Positions 1 to 8,752 of a stretch of 64,000 bases of DNA are shown in pieces. Source of the stretch: Methylobacter tundripaludum (GTDB lineage Bacteria > Pseudomonadota > Gammaproteobacteria > Methylococcales > Methylomonadaceae); contig NZ_PTIY01000005.1 of the NCBI RefSeq assembly GCF_002934365.1, positions 62,001-126,000 on the forward strand, given 5' to 3'. Each line of letters starts with the position of its first letter. The stretch's first letter is position 1. The notes below the pieces were generated by a model. It saw nothing but the letters and a program-made list of their open reading frames with translations. It was not told the DNA's origin and made no database searches. Both the position numbers and the translations under genes were made by a program.

Positions 1-524
1 GCGATGCCGGACGAGCCGTTAACCAATAAAGTCGGCACCCGTGTGGGCAATACTTTGGGTTCGGATTCCGATTCGTCATAGTTCGGCGCAAAATCGACTG
101 TCTCCTTGTCCAGGTCGGCCATCAATTCATGAGCGATTTTCGCCATGCGCACTTCGGTATAACGCATCGCCGCAGGCGAATCGCCGTCGACCGAACCGAA
201 ATTGCCCTGCCCGTCGATCAGCATGTAGCGCATCGAAAAATCCTGCGCCATCCGCACCATCGTGTCGTAAACCGCAGTATCGCCGTGAGGATGATATTTA
301 CCGATCACGTCACCAACCACACGCGCCGATTTTTTATAAGGTTTATTCCAGTCGTTGCCCAACTCGCTCATCGCATACAATACACGGCGGTGAACCGGCT
401 TAAGGCCGTCTCTGACATCTGGAAGGGCTCGACCGACGATAACGCTCATGGCGTAATCGAGATAGGACTGCTTCATCTCGTCTTCGAGATTGACAGGTAT
501 TATTTCTTTAGCGAAGTTTGACAT
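1..524 (-). CDS. gyrA: DNA gyrase subunit A, N-terminal part (runs off window start)
   Basis: About 174 residues of the GyrA breakage-reunion domain are visible; the rest lies beyond base 1. The start ATG is the reverse complement of 522-524 and gives [18 protein letters not shown]. The quinolone-resistance region reads [11 protein letters not shown], and the strand-cleaving tyrosine sits in [16 protein letters not shown]. GyrA with GyrB introduces negative supercoils and is the main quinolone target. The residue equivalent to E. coli Ser83 is Thr here, which is natural in several taxa; the Asp87 equivalent is kept. Identification is firm. Confidence 0.97.
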   Translation of the reverse strand, partial: MSNFAKEIIPVNLEDEMKQSYLDYAMSVIVGRALPDVRDGLKPVHRRVLYAMSELGNDWNKPYKKSARVVGDVIGKYHPHGDTAVYDTMVRMAQDFSMRYMLIDGQGNFGSVDGDSPAAMRYTEVRMAKIAHELMADLDKETVDFAPNYDESESEPKVLPTRVPTLLVNGSSGI

Positions 525-829
525 TGATCCCTATATACACAGTGTGCCGTTAATACATACCGGCATGGTTTCGTGACTTAAGTTCGAACACACTTTTTCC
601 TGGTTTCCTTGTTACGGCAATTGCTCCTGCGATCCTATCCGCCGCATCCGTGCAGCCGTAAGCGTGACGACTATATGGCATGAAATAAGCTGGTAATTAT
701 AGCAAATTGTCTGAATAGTGTCGAAGCCGATAGTGTTTTATTCATGACGACTGGGGTAAGCGCCGCCATTGCAGCGTTTTGGAATAATCCTTTTTCTGGC
801 GCCGCGAAATACCGCGTTAACACACTTCG
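525..829. other. Intergenic region upstream of gyrA
   Basis: About 305 bases lie between the start of gyrA and the end of the dienelactone hydrolase-like gene. It must hold the gyrA promoter and leader, but I cannot fix -35 and -10 boxes with confidence. I see no gene or clear hairpin in it. Confidence 0.4.
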
Positions 830-1549
830 TCAAGCGAATATTTCAGTTAAGAAATTTTGCATCGCGGTCCAGGAACGCCGGTCCGCATCGGGCTGATAAA
901 CAGTGCCGAATGCCGGATCATTGGCCAGCGGATTGGTGAAGGCATGCATGGTGTTGCCGTAAGCATGCAGCTGCCAGTCCGCGCCTGCTTCGGTCATTTC
1001 CTGTTCGAAAGCAAGCACTTGTTCAGCCGGAACCAGCGGATCGTCCCGTCCACACAAAGCCAGGATCTTTGCCTTGATGGCGGTACCCTGCGTATTGCCG
1101 GGCGGTACCAGCAAACCATGAAAACTAACTACGCCTTTAATATCGGCGCCGGTTCTGGCCAAATCGAGCGAACACAAGCCGCCGAAACAAAAACCGATCG
1201 AGGCGATTTTACTGTCGTCAACCCAAGGCATCAGCTTCACCGCCGCCAAAGCCGCTTTCATGCGCTGTTGCAGCATAGCCCGGTCATCCATAAAAGGCTG
1301 CATGAGCTTCATGTTTTGTTCCGGGCCGGAGCCTAAAACGCCTTTGCCGTACATATCGACCGCAAAGCCGACATAGCCCAAAGCAGCAAGTTTTTTGGCC
1401 TTTTCGGCGACAAACTCGTCCCGTCCGACCCAGGTATGATTGATTAAAACCGCCGGCCTGCGGCCTGAAAGCGCATCGTCAAATGCAAAAAAGGCTTCCA
1501 GCACCACGTCGCCATCCAGATAAGTTACGGTATTCGATATTATTGTCAT
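830..1549 (-). CDS. Dienelactone hydrolase family alpha/beta hydrolase
   Basis: This 239-residue protein has the usual length of the dienelactone hydrolase family. The nucleophile elbow reads GFCFGG, so the nucleophile is cysteine as in classical dienelactone hydrolases. The acid is probably the Asp of GRDDPLVP and the base the His of NTMHAF. No signal peptide is visible, so it should be cytosolic. The family cleaves dienelactones or related esters and lactones. No chlorocatechol or aromatic pathway genes are near, so the substrate is unknown. The ATG at 1547-1549 is preceded by GAGAGT. It is 27 bases downstream of the phosphatase gene and may be co-transcribed with it. Confidence 0.85.
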   Translation of the reverse strand: MTIISNTVTYLDGDVVLEAFFAFDDALSGRRPAVLINHTWVGRDEFVAEKAKKLAALGYVGFAVDMYGKGVLGSGPEQNMKLMQPFMDDRAMLQQRMKAALAAVKLMPWVDDSKIASIGFCFGGLCSLDLARTGADIKGVVSFHGLLVPPGNTQGTAIKAKILALCGRDDPLVPAEQVLAFEQEMTEAGADWQLHAYGNTMHAFTNPLANDPAFGTVYQPDADRRSWTAMQNFLTEIFA

Positions 1550-1576
1550 GGCATTACTCTCGTTACTAAGTCGTTG

Positions 1577-2062
1577 TTATTTTATGCCGCCCGATTCGCG
1601 CAAGGCTTTTAAAAAACCGGCGGAGGCTTCTTCCACCATGTCCAACACCCGTTCAAAGCCGTATTGACCGCCATAATAGGGATCCGGCACTTGGCGTTCA
1701 TTCAAATGCGGAGCGTAATCAAGGAAATATTTAATTTTGGCTTGATGGTGTTCGGGGCAGGCGTTGATCAGGATTGAATAGTTTTCATCATCCATCGCCA
1801 ATAAAAAATCGAAATCCTCGAAGTCGCCATAAGTGACTTGTCTGGCCCGCAAATGGGATAAATCGATGCCGCGCTCAAGAGCGGCCGATTGTGCCCGCAA
1901 GTCCGGCTCATTACCGGTATGATGCGCATGCGTACCGGCTGAATCGATAGCAAAATGCGTTTCCAGATCATGTTCCTTGATCAGCTTTGTAAAAACGCCT
2001 TCAGCCGTGGGCGAGCGGCAGATGTTGCCCATGCAAACGAAAAGAACCTTTATTTTTTCCAT
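1577..2062 (-). CDS. Low-molecular-weight protein tyrosine phosphatase
   Basis: The 161-residue protein starts with the phosphatase loop VLFVCMGNICRSPTAEG, which carries the catalytic CX5R signature with Cys near residue 10. The general-acid aspartate is in VPDPYYGG near residue 128. Length and motif order match the LMW-PTP family, which dephosphorylates phosphotyrosine and related phosphoproteins in the cytosol. Some bacterial members act with tyrosine kinases of exopolysaccharide export, but no such kinase is in the window. The start ATG is at 2060-2062. Confidence 0.93.
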   Translation of the reverse strand: MEKIKVLFVCMGNICRSPTAEGVFTKLIKEHDLETHFAIDSAGTHAHHTGNEPDLRAQSAALERGIDLSHLRARQVTYGDFEDFDFLLAMDDENYSILINACPEHHQAKIKYFLDYAPHLNERQVPDPYYGGQYGFERVLDMVEEASAGFLKALRESGGIK

Positions 2063-2142
2063 ATTGAATATAAGACCGGTAAGTTAATCCTAATAACGCA
2101 TATTGTAACGCTTGGATGGAAAAATAGGCATATCCTGCGAAC

Positions 2143-2502
2143 TCAGCCTTTATTGCCATTGCCTGCAATCATCGACGCTATCATCAACACAATAATAACC
2201 AGCACCGGCCAGAAAGAGGGAGCCATAATAAAAACCCCTGTCAATGCAACAAATATCGCACACAACAACATAAACACGCCGACGCCTAAAAACAGCAGCA
2301 CCATCAATATGCCGGTAATGATCATGACCAACAAAAATGTCGGCACAGCAGCAAAACGAACCAGCGGCTCTGCGACCGCATCGCCGTTGAGCATCACGCC
2401 GAGCTGCCCGGCGCCGGGATAAAACAAATAACTCAGTATGGCGATGGCCGCACCGGCTATCAGCACCTTTGCAGCCAGTCTATTATTATGTTTGTACTGC
2501 AT
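2143..2502 (-). CDS. Small hypothetical membrane protein
   Basis: A 119-residue, very hydrophobic protein with three or four predicted membrane segments (about residues 10-28, 50-72, 75-95 and 98-114) and a short basic tail, GNGNKG. I do not recognise the family. It lies 11 bases downstream of the HdeD-like gene on the same strand, so the two are probably one operon and may act together in the inner membrane. No catalytic motif is seen. Confidence 0.6.
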   Translation of the reverse strand: MQYKHNNRLAAKVLIAGAAIAILSYLFYPGAGQLGVMLNGDAVAEPLVRFAAVPTFLLVMIITGILMVLLFLGVGVFMLLCAIFVALTGVFIMAPSFWPVLVIIVLMIASMIAGNGNKG

Positions 2503-2513
2503 AAAAAAGCAGT

Positions 2514-3092
2514 TTATTGGGCTTTATAGTGCAGGCTTATTCTAACCAGAGACCAACCCAGAAAAACCATATTGATACCTAAAAACAAGCCCAGCAGCCA
2601 ATGCGCTGTTTCAGACCAACTCATCCAGATAATCAATGCAAAAACCAAGGCCGTAACACCACTGAACAGAATTAACTTCCAGTTAGCCAAAGGACGCATC
2701 ATGAATGCCAGCGAAATTTTGGCAACACCTTCCAGTGCAAAAAACAGGGTTATCAACATCGTTAATGTCAGCGCCCCTGCAACCGGCCTGGTGATAAACA
2801 AGTAGCCGACAATAACCTGCAAGACACCCATGAATAGCCACCAGCCAAGGCCGGGCATGTTTGAAAATATAAAGGCCCGGCTAACATGGACAATCCCGCC
2901 GAGCAGCAAAATCCAGCCTAAAAATATGACTGTCGCCACCGTAAAAAACTGCGGGATCACTATCGCGCAAAGCCCGAGAAAAATAAAGAACACGCCTTCG
3001 GTCAGAAATAGTCGCCAATGCGTTTGCAAATATTGCTGCATTTGCCGCTGCATGTGTTGTATTTCGATATTGATGTCATCTAGTTTACTCAT
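2514..3092 (-). CDS. HdeD-like DUF308 membrane protein
   Basis: The 192-residue protein has six predicted membrane helices from about residue 27 on, after an N-terminal amphipathic stretch, MSKLDDINIEIQHMQRQMQQ. Repeated W/G-rich helices such as FIFLGLCAIVIPQFFTVATV and FFALEGVAKISLAFMMRP are typical of the HdeD/DUF308 family. E. coli HdeD protects dense cultures from acid, but most family members have no defined function. It forms a likely operon with the small membrane protein that follows. The upstream 280 bases hold no other gene. Confidence 0.8.
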   Translation of the reverse strand: MSKLDDINIEIQHMQRQMQQYLQTHWRLFLTEGVFFIFLGLCAIVIPQFFTVATVIFLGWILLLGGIVHVSRAFIFSNMPGLGWWLFMGVLQVIVGYLFITRPVAGALTLTMLITLFFALEGVAKISLAFMMRPLANWKLILFSGVTALVFALIIWMSWSETAHWLLGLFLGINMVFLGWSLVRISLHYKAQ

Positions 3093-3371
3093 GGCTTTTC
3101 TCCTGACATATTTAAAAAATATTTACAGCCTTGGACTGTAGCTTTTCTAACAATAGGTAATGAGTCAAAAATCAGGCTGTATGATGCACCAACACTGAGC
3201 TGGTGCAACAGCTATTTTTCCCGGTTTATGAGTTCGCCGCGTCGCCGGCATCGTTGCCTGTTTGTCGGCATGCTATGCCTTGACCGCTAATGTCAAGGCT
3301 GTTGATATGGATCAGCCGCGATAGAAATACGGCTGATGCAGGGGAATTGCGTTTGTAATGACGGAAAAACG
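3093..3371. other. Intergenic region, no gene seen
   Basis: About 280 bases between the TPR lipoprotein gene end and the HdeD-like start. It is moderately AT-rich near 3100-3130, where the promoter of the HdeD-like gene is likely. No gene or strong terminator is visible. Confidence 0.35.
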
Positions 3372-4118
3372 CTAGAAACTGTCAGCTTTCGACCGTGCTT
3401 CCTTTGCACCCGCAAAGTCCTGCTGCATTTCTCTAGCATGGGCTATCAATAACCAGCAGTGTTTTTTCAACGTATTATCAGTAGAGGCCAGTAGCGCGGA
3501 TTTTTTTGCCAGATCTTCAGCCAAACGCGGCTTCGATTGTTTTAATCTCAATAACGCTAATTTATAAAACAAAGTCGCATTTCTCGGTTCAATTCTGATG
3601 GCCCGCTCAATAGCAGCGGCCGCCGAATCAAGGTCGCCCGACTTAGTGTTTTGATTCGCCGCCGAGACTAAAGCGTTGACGACAGGCGACAACGGAGCTG
3701 TAGCCTCTATCGGCTCAAACGGCGTCAATTCAGGAGCGGGAGGCGCCGGCGGCGTCTGTACTTCTACAGATGAGGGCAACGGCTGCGTCTGCGCTTCTAC
3801 CGGAGAGGGCGATGCAGGGGCTTGCGTATCGACGGGTGTCGACTCTGAAAACGGCTGTATTGCCTGCTCTGTCGGCGGCAATGGCTCTGACTTTATTTCC
3901 GAAAACTCCTTAAGCGGCTGCGTTTTAACAACTTCCTTGGACGGAACAGACTGAGCGCTACGCGACTTGCTCTTTTTTTGTGCGCCGGCAGAAGACTTTG
4001 GGGTCTGAGGTTTGCCGTCATATACCGGAGCCGGTGGCTGTGAACCGTAAAATTCGGCACAACCGACCAGAAAAAACGGCAAAACGCAAAGGACAATTAA
4101 TCGTTTAACTGGGATCAT
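3372..4118 (-). CDS. TPR-containing lipoprotein with proline-rich linker
   Basis: This 248-residue protein starts with a lipoprotein signal, MIPVKRLIVLCVLPFFLVGC, with lipobox LVGC and Cys20, so it should be acylated and membrane-anchored. Residues about 25-145 form a low-complexity linker rich in Pro, Ser, Glu and Thr. The C-terminal 100 residues hold about two tetratricopeptide-like repeats (SAAAAIERAIRIEPRN, ATLFYKLALLRLKQSKPRLA). Such proteins act as periplasmic scaffolds. The gene starts 3 bases after the end of the upstream CheZ-like gene, so they are likely co-transcribed. Its partner is unknown. Confidence 0.75.
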   Translation of the reverse strand: MIPVKRLIVLCVLPFFLVGCAEFYGSQPPAPVYDGKPQTPKSSAGAQKKSKSRSAQSVPSKEVVKTQPLKEFSEIKSEPLPPTEQAIQPFSESTPVDTQAPASPSPVEAQTQPLPSSVEVQTPPAPPAPELTPFEPIEATAPLSPVVNALVSAANQNTKSGDLDSAAAAIERAIRIEPRNATLFYKLALLRLKQSKPRLAEDLAKKSALLASTDNTLKKHCWLLIAHAREMQQDFAGAKEARSKADSF

Positions 4119-4121
4119 TTA

Positions 4122-4658
4122 TTAAAAAAGCTCTATATTGTCGGACTGATCTTCCTGATGCGCACTTTTTATCGCAAGCGCTTCCTTTACAGACTTGCCA
4201 TGCACGATGGCGTCGAACATCAGTTTTTCAGACTCCATCGTATATCGGGAACGGATTTCATGCTGAAATTGCCGCCATTCGGTCGGGTTATAAAGACGAT
4301 CAGGGTCTTCCACCAGCTCAGACAAGCCTTTAAGATTTAACGTGACATGCTGCAAGCATTGCTGCATCCGATCATAAAACTGGAAAGCGATAATGGAGGC
4401 CTGGATTTTGCCGGTTGTTTCCGCGCAGCAAGCTAGCGCGTCCTCCCTGACCTTACAAGGATCAAGCGCAAGCAAGTGTTCATTGATACACTGCATATGC
4501 TCAACGATAGAGGTAAACGATTCTGTTAACGTATTGACCGAGACATCGGATTCATTGAGCATGTCTTCTACTTGAATAGCCGATAAAATGAGCATTTTTG
4601 ACGTTTCCCTGACTTGAGTCCAATCAAGATCAGGGTTGTACGAGTTTGAGTTAGACAT
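4122..4658 (-). CDS. Hypothetical helical protein, weakly CheZ-like
   Basis: A soluble, all-helical protein of about 178 residues from the ATG at 4656-4658 (MSNSNSYNPDL). The reading frame can be extended to a TTG at 4688, but I prefer the ATG since neither has a strong ribosome site and ATG is the better start codon. The segment QFYDRMQQCLQHV recalls the QDRxxQ motif of CheZ-like and chemotaxis-associated proteins, but that resemblance is weak and short. It ends 3 bases before the TPR lipoprotein gene. Function is not assigned. Confidence 0.55.
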   Translation of the reverse strand: MSNSNSYNPDLDWTQVRETSKMLILSAIQVEDMLNESDVSVNTLTESFTSIVEHMQCINEHLLALDPCKVREDALACCAETTGKIQASIIAFQFYDRMQQCLQHVTLNLKGLSELVEDPDRLYNPTEWRQFQHEIRSRYTMESEKLMFDAIVHGKSVKEALAIKSAHQEDQSDNIELF

Positions 4659-4922
4659 GCATTGAATACCAAGTAAAGATTTGTACAAATAAAGGCCGAC
4701 ATTTATGTCACGTATAAAAATTAACTCATCCGCTGACCCTTAAAATTCTGCCGGAATTATAGCAACTAATATACCTGACGGTGTTATTTAAAATCCCCCA
4801 AGCATCCAGACTATATCGTCTTCCGTATGAAAACCACCTTTGCCGCATTTGAAAATGCATCTAGGTTTTAACTTGTCAGGCATTTACAATAGCGGCACTT
4901 TGCACCCATTTGCTGTTGTTAT

Positions 4923-6584
4923 ATGTCCAAAAGATCCCTCTTTGTATTAATGCTTTTTGTCCCTGCATTAGTCGCTATTGCGGTTTATGTTGCACCGACC
5001 CTGTCACAAAAATCCGGCATTACGCCGCCCGAGACTATCTATAACCGTTCGGAAGAAACGGCGGCGGTAGAAAAGCCCTGCTCCGATGAACATCCCGATT
5101 GGCGGCAGGCGCAAGTTATCGACGGCGTAAAAATCGAGGCAGCGCCGTCCTGCGAACCGGATAACCCTTACGATATTGCCGTAGCTGTCAAAGGCGCCAA
5201 TAACGTATCGATGCAGACCTTGATGCAGACCCATCTGGCCCAGGACGCCTTGACCATGACCGACGACCTGGATAATGACGGCGATCCCGACGTGATCCGC
5301 ATCAAGCTGGAAGTCGTCGAACTAAACGGCGCAAGTCCCGACGGCGATTTCCTGATCAACACTTACGACATTGCCCCCGGCATCCAACCAGGGCTTTGGG
5401 TCTTCGCGCCCAAATCCAGCGGCATGGCGCTGAAAAATTTCAACTCACTGGTCGCCAATCCGCTGCTGCGCGCGCCGTCGCCGGTGATTCGGGTCGAACA
5501 GGGCGACAAGGTTTATGTCACGCTGGAAAATACCCATTATTTGCCGCACACCATCCATCTTCACGGCGTCGATCATGCCTGGGAAAGCAGTCCCGGCGTT
5601 GATAATGACGGCATGGAGGAACACCCGGTGTTCCCCGGCAAAAGCCATACCTACGAAATCCAGCCCCGGCATGCCGGGACCATGTTTTATCATTGCCACG
5701 TACAAACCGCCCAGCATTACATGATGGGCTTGAACGGCCTATTTATCGTCGAAGAAAATCAACCGAATAACTGGGTGCAAACCTTTAATATCGGTGCGGG
5801 CCAAGTGCGTCATCCTGCGGTTGCGGTACAAAAATCCTACAGCCAGGAATACGACTTATATTATCAGTCGGTCGATAAAAAACTGGCGCAAATCATACAA
5901 AATGCGAACGATCCAAGGCTGATCGCGCACCGGATGAGCCGCGAATACAACATGACCGAATCGTTCGAAAATTATTTCATGCTGAACGGTCATTCCTTTC
6001 CCTATACGCTCAGGGACGCGGTGGTTGTCGCCAATGACAACGAAGACATAAAGCTGCATGTCGCCAACGCCCAACGTTCTTTAGTGGCGCTGCATATCCA
6101 CGGACATAAAGCTACGATCACCGCTTACGACGGCGTCGAGCAAGTGGCCGGATCGCAGATAACGCGGGACGTTTTCGACATCGCTCCGGCGCAACGCCTC
6201 GATTTGCGCCTGCGCACCCAAAACAACGGCTTGGACAGTTACGGCCCCGGCCTATGGATGTTCCATGACCACGTACCGACCGGCACCACTACCGACGGCA
6301 TGGAGCCCGGCGGCAACATGGCAATCCTGGCCTACAAGCCCCTGCTTGATGAGCAAGGCATGCCGAAAATGCATGAAGCCTTCCTCGACCAGATATTTAA
6401 CAAGGATTATTACGCAAAAAAACAAGCGGTCTGGGGAGAAGGCGATTTTGCGCCGTTACTCGGAGAAGCCGGATTGATTGCACCCGATTATGTCCGCATC
6501 ATCATCTTCGGCTTGGCGGCCGGTTTAGCCATAGGACTGATTATTTTTATAGCGCTGGCTTATAAACGGAGGCAAAAACTATGA
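4923..6584 (+). CDS. Membrane-anchored multicopper oxidase
   Basis: A 553-residue protein with an N-terminal signal or anchor helix (residues about 5-27) and a C-terminal membrane helix (about 523-545) followed by KRRQKL, so the copper domains face the periplasm. The first cupredoxin domain carries HTIHLHGVDHAW (about residue 209) and MFYHCHVQTAQHYMMG (about 254-269), which supplies type 1 ligands Cys, His and Met and trinuclear-site histidines. The last domain has ALHIHGHK and MFHDHVPTG, but the final HDH lacks the type 1 cysteine. Thus the only type 1 site appears to be in the first domain, as in some two-domain oxidases and nitrite reductases and unlike classical laccases. Its stop overlaps the next start by ATGA. 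Substrate unknown. Confidence 0.85.
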   Translation: MSKRSLFVLMLFVPALVAIAVYVAPTLSQKSGITPPETIYNRSEETAAVEKPCSDEHPDWRQAQVIDGVKIEAAPSCEPDNPYDIAVAVKGANNVSMQTLMQTHLAQDALTMTDDLDNDGDPDVIRIKLEVVELNGASPDGDFLINTYDIAPGIQPGLWVFAPKSSGMALKNFNSLVANPLLRAPSPVIRVEQGDKVYVTLENTHYLPHTIHLHGVDHAWESSPGVDNDGMEEHPVFPGKSHTYEIQPRHAGTMFYHCHVQTAQHYMMGLNGLFIVEENQPNNWVQTFNIGAGQVRHPAVAVQKSYSQEYDLYYQSVDKKLAQIIQNANDPRLIAHRMSREYNMTESFENYFMLNGHSFPYTLRDAVVVANDNEDIKLHVANAQRSLVALHIHGHKATITAYDGVEQVAGSQITRDVFDIAPAQRLDLRLRTQNNGLDSYGPGLWMFHDHVPTGTTTDGMEPGGNMAILAYKPLLDEQGMPKMHEAFLDQIFNKDYYAKKQAVWGEGDFAPLLGEAGLIAPDYVRIIIFGLAAGLAIGLIIFIALAYKRRQKL

Positions 6585-7237
6585 AACTCTTAGTGACACT
6601 CCTGATAATGCTGGGCTTACATTCCCATCCTGCGTTTGCAGACGAGACCATGGCGATGATGCATCACGGCAGCATGATGATGGATGAAAAAGGCATGATC
6701 ATGAATGCCAACAGCGACAACCTGCCCAAGGATTGCCCGAAGATTTCCGGCGACGTCAATATCACCATCCATGCCGGCCAGAAACACGCGCTGAAATTTC
6801 CCGGCAAAATGTTCGCTTTCGACAACCAGGAATGGGATGTTGCGCCCTGCTCCCGGATTAACATCACCTTTATCAATGACGACCAGATACGCCATCAATT
6901 AATGATTCACGGCTTGCCGGGCTATATCTACCCACAGGGCATGTTTCACCTTGAACTCTACGGACAAGGCGAATTGAAAGCCTCACTGATCGTACCCAGC
7001 CAGAAAAAAACCTACCTCGTGCATTGCGAATTGGCGCAACATATGGAAAAGGGTATGAAGGCGCAATTAAAAGTCGATGGCGGCGATGTCGATTTACCCA
7101 GCATTCCAGGCATCAGCGAGCCGGTCAAAGCCGATATTTATCCGGTCGATTGGAACCAAACGGCTTGGGCGGTGTTGATTGTTTGCGCGTTGATAGGCTG
7201 CGTTGTGCCGTTTTTTATCATAAAAAATAAATTGTAG
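6581..7237 (+). CDS. Membrane-anchored cupredoxin (blue copper) protein
   Basis: A 218-residue protein with a cleavable signal peptide ending near PAFA-DE, then a Met/His-rich stretch (MAMMHHGSMMMDEKGMIM) that could bind copper. The plastocyanin-like domain (about residues 60-165) ends in HCELAQHMEKGM, supplying type 1 copper ligands Cys, His and Met; the fourth ligand is probably a histidine in IRHQLMIHG. A C-terminal membrane helix (about 192-212) anchors it. Its ATG overlaps the stop of the multicopper oxidase gene, so translation is likely coupled. It is the natural electron partner of that oxidase. Confidence 0.85.
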   Translation: MKLLVTLLIMLGLHSHPAFADETMAMMHHGSMMMDEKGMIMNANSDNLPKDCPKISGDVNITIHAGQKHALKFPGKMFAFDNQEWDVAPCSRINITFINDDQIRHQLMIHGLPGYIYPQGMFHLELYGQGELKASLIVPSQKKTYLVHCELAQHMEKGMKAQLKVDGGDVDLPSIPGISEPVKADIYPVDWNQTAWAVLIVCALIGCVVPFFIIKNKL

Positions 7238-7243
7238 GGCCTC

Positions 7244-8224
7244 ATGAAACAGCTACTGTCGTTCGTTATAATTTCCATCATGCTGGTTACGTGCCAAGCC
7301 GCATCGGCGCGTGAGCCATCAAAAAAATCCAGCAAGAAAGACGTCCTTCAGTGCGCCGCCTTTAGCCCCTACGTCGGCAAACTTAACCCCGATTACGGCG
7401 CTCGTCCGTCCAAAGAATTAATTAACGAACTGCTGGATAAATTAGTCAAGGAAACCCCTTTCCGCTGCATCATGACTTACGGCGTCATGAATGGGCTGGA
7501 ATATACCTTCGCCGCCGCCGAAGCCCGGCATCTTAAAGTCATTGCAATCATCTGGCTGGATGACGACATCGCCGTCAATTCGCGGTCCATCACTGCGGGC
7601 ATTGAGGCCGCAAAAGCCTATCCCAAAACCATCATCAAGCTGAGTTGCGGCTCCGAAGTCAGAACCCGCAACGACTATGCCTTTGACGGCGAAATAACCC
7701 GTTGCATCAATGCCATGCACGAAGCGGGCGTAGCCCAACCGATCACCACGATAGATACCTGGTGGGAATGGTGCAACCGCGTTTCGCCCTGCCACCAAAC
7801 CAATTTCGGCGAACAAGTCGATTGGATAGGCATCAATGTTTTCCCGTGGTGGGAAAACAAATATTCCGACGTTCTTCCCTGCACCCCGGCAAATAAGGCC
7901 GCCGATTTTCATATCGCACGGATTGAGGAAATTCGCCGGACTTATCCCGGTAAAGAAGTCATATTGACTGAGTTCGGCTGGCCGAACGGCCCAGAAGGCG
8001 GCATTGAGAGCAATAAACATACCGGGCAGCTCTGCGGCGTTGCAGGCAAGAAAAATCAGGCGCTTGTCGTTAAATCGACCTTCAAAAAACTGGCTGAAAA
8101 AGGCTGGTCCGGCACCGTGTTTGAGGCGTTTTCAGAGAACTGGAAGCCCGGCGATGAGGGTGATTTTGGCCGTTTCTGGGGGATTTGCCAAGGAGAGCCG
8201 CCTTACACCTGTATAAATTTTTAG
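7244..8224 (+). CDS. Secreted GH17-like glycoside hydrolase
   Basis: A 326-residue protein with a signal peptide (about residues 1-22) followed by a lysine/serine stretch and one catalytic domain. It resembles the beta-1,3-glucanase family GH17: the likely acid/base glutamate is in KLSCGSEVRTRND, where GH17 normally has GNEV, and the nucleophile glutamate is in VILTEFGWPNGP. Several cysteines in the middle may form periplasmic disulfides. It begins 6 bases after the cupredoxin gene, so it is the third gene of the copper operon. A glycosidase is an unexpected partner for copper redox proteins. Substrate not known. Confidence 0.75.
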   Translation: MKQLLSFVIISIMLVTCQAASAREPSKKSSKKDVLQCAAFSPYVGKLNPDYGARPSKELINELLDKLVKETPFRCIMTYGVMNGLEYTFAAAEARHLKVIAIIWLDDDIAVNSRSITAGIEAAKAYPKTIIKLSCGSEVRTRNDYAFDGEITRCINAMHEAGVAQPITTIDTWWEWCNRVSPCHQTNFGEQVDWIGINVFPWWENKYSDVLPCTPANKAADFHIARIEEIRRTYPGKEVILTEFGWPNGPEGGIESNKHTGQLCGVAGKKNQALVVKSTFKKLAEKGWSGTVFEAFSENWKPGDEGDFGRFWGICQGEPPYTCINF

Positions 8225-8337
8225 TTCGTAAGTCGCATTGAGTAACCGCCCTAACTGAAATCCGATTATTCATTACAATCATCGCAGTTTATAATTGCGC
8301 ATGGCTCTACTTCTACTTTGTCAGCTTATACGCAAGC

Positions 8338-8498
8338 TCGTCATCCTCGCCGGGAGCGGGGATCCAGCGCCATGGATGGTAAGCTAAAATCCATCCCTGG
8401 AGCCTGGATTCCGGCACAAATCCGTCTGGAACGGATTTGCATTAACCCGAAGGGTGTCAGGCAGGATAGCCTGACATGAATCCCTGCCGGAATGACGA
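8338..8498. repeat. MITE-like palindromic repeat element (161 bp)
   Basis: The ends are imperfect inverted repeats: TCGTCATCC at 8338-8346 and GGAATGACGA at 8489-8498, extending into CCGGGAGCGGGGAT and ATCCCTGCCGG. Inside are two perfect hairpins, AAATCCGT/ACGGATTT (8418-8425, 8431-8438) and GTCAGGC/GCCTGAC (8456-8462, 8469-8475). The structure fits a non-autonomous mobile or REP-like element. Its transposase source cannot be named from this window. Confidence 0.6.
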
Positions 8499-8549
8499 TT
8501 CTGGATTGTGCGTCCATTGAATCTGACAAAGTAGAATTAGGGAAGCGCT

Positions 8550-8632
8550 GATTTAGTCCTTCGACAGGTTCAGGATGAACGGTAACGTATTGATTTCGTT
8601 CGTGGTAAGCCTGTCGAACCATGAACGGAAGC
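8550..8632. repeat. Dispersed TTCGACAGG-type palindromic repeat
   Basis: The left part has CCTTCGACAGGTTCAGGATG and the right part GCCTGTCGAACCATGAACGG, in inverted orientation. Related sequence recurs at 9992-10117, at 16516-16560 and, shorter, at 43335-43361. It is a genome-wide type of intergenic repeat found near gene ends. Confidence 0.6.
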
Positions 8633-8752
8633 ATTTTGTTCAACGCTTTCCTAGATATGATCCCTTAAAGACACGTTATGTGGCCCGGTTGCACGGGCAG
8701 CAAACCCCGCTATACTTTCATTATTGCCGATTTTTTTTGAGACCCGTTTTAA

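Larger units (their letters stand above)
8225..8752. other. Non-coding region holding dispersed repeats
   Basis: A 528-base stretch without a convincing gene. It holds the MITE-like element at 8338-8498 and a second palindromic repeat at 8550-8632. The last 100 bases presumably contain the promoter of the D,D-carboxypeptidase gene. Confidence 0.6.

Noticed and set aside
1-524. Quinolone-resistance mutation in gyrA
   Set aside because: Thr at the Ser83 equivalent is a natural variant in several species; no inference on resistance can be made.
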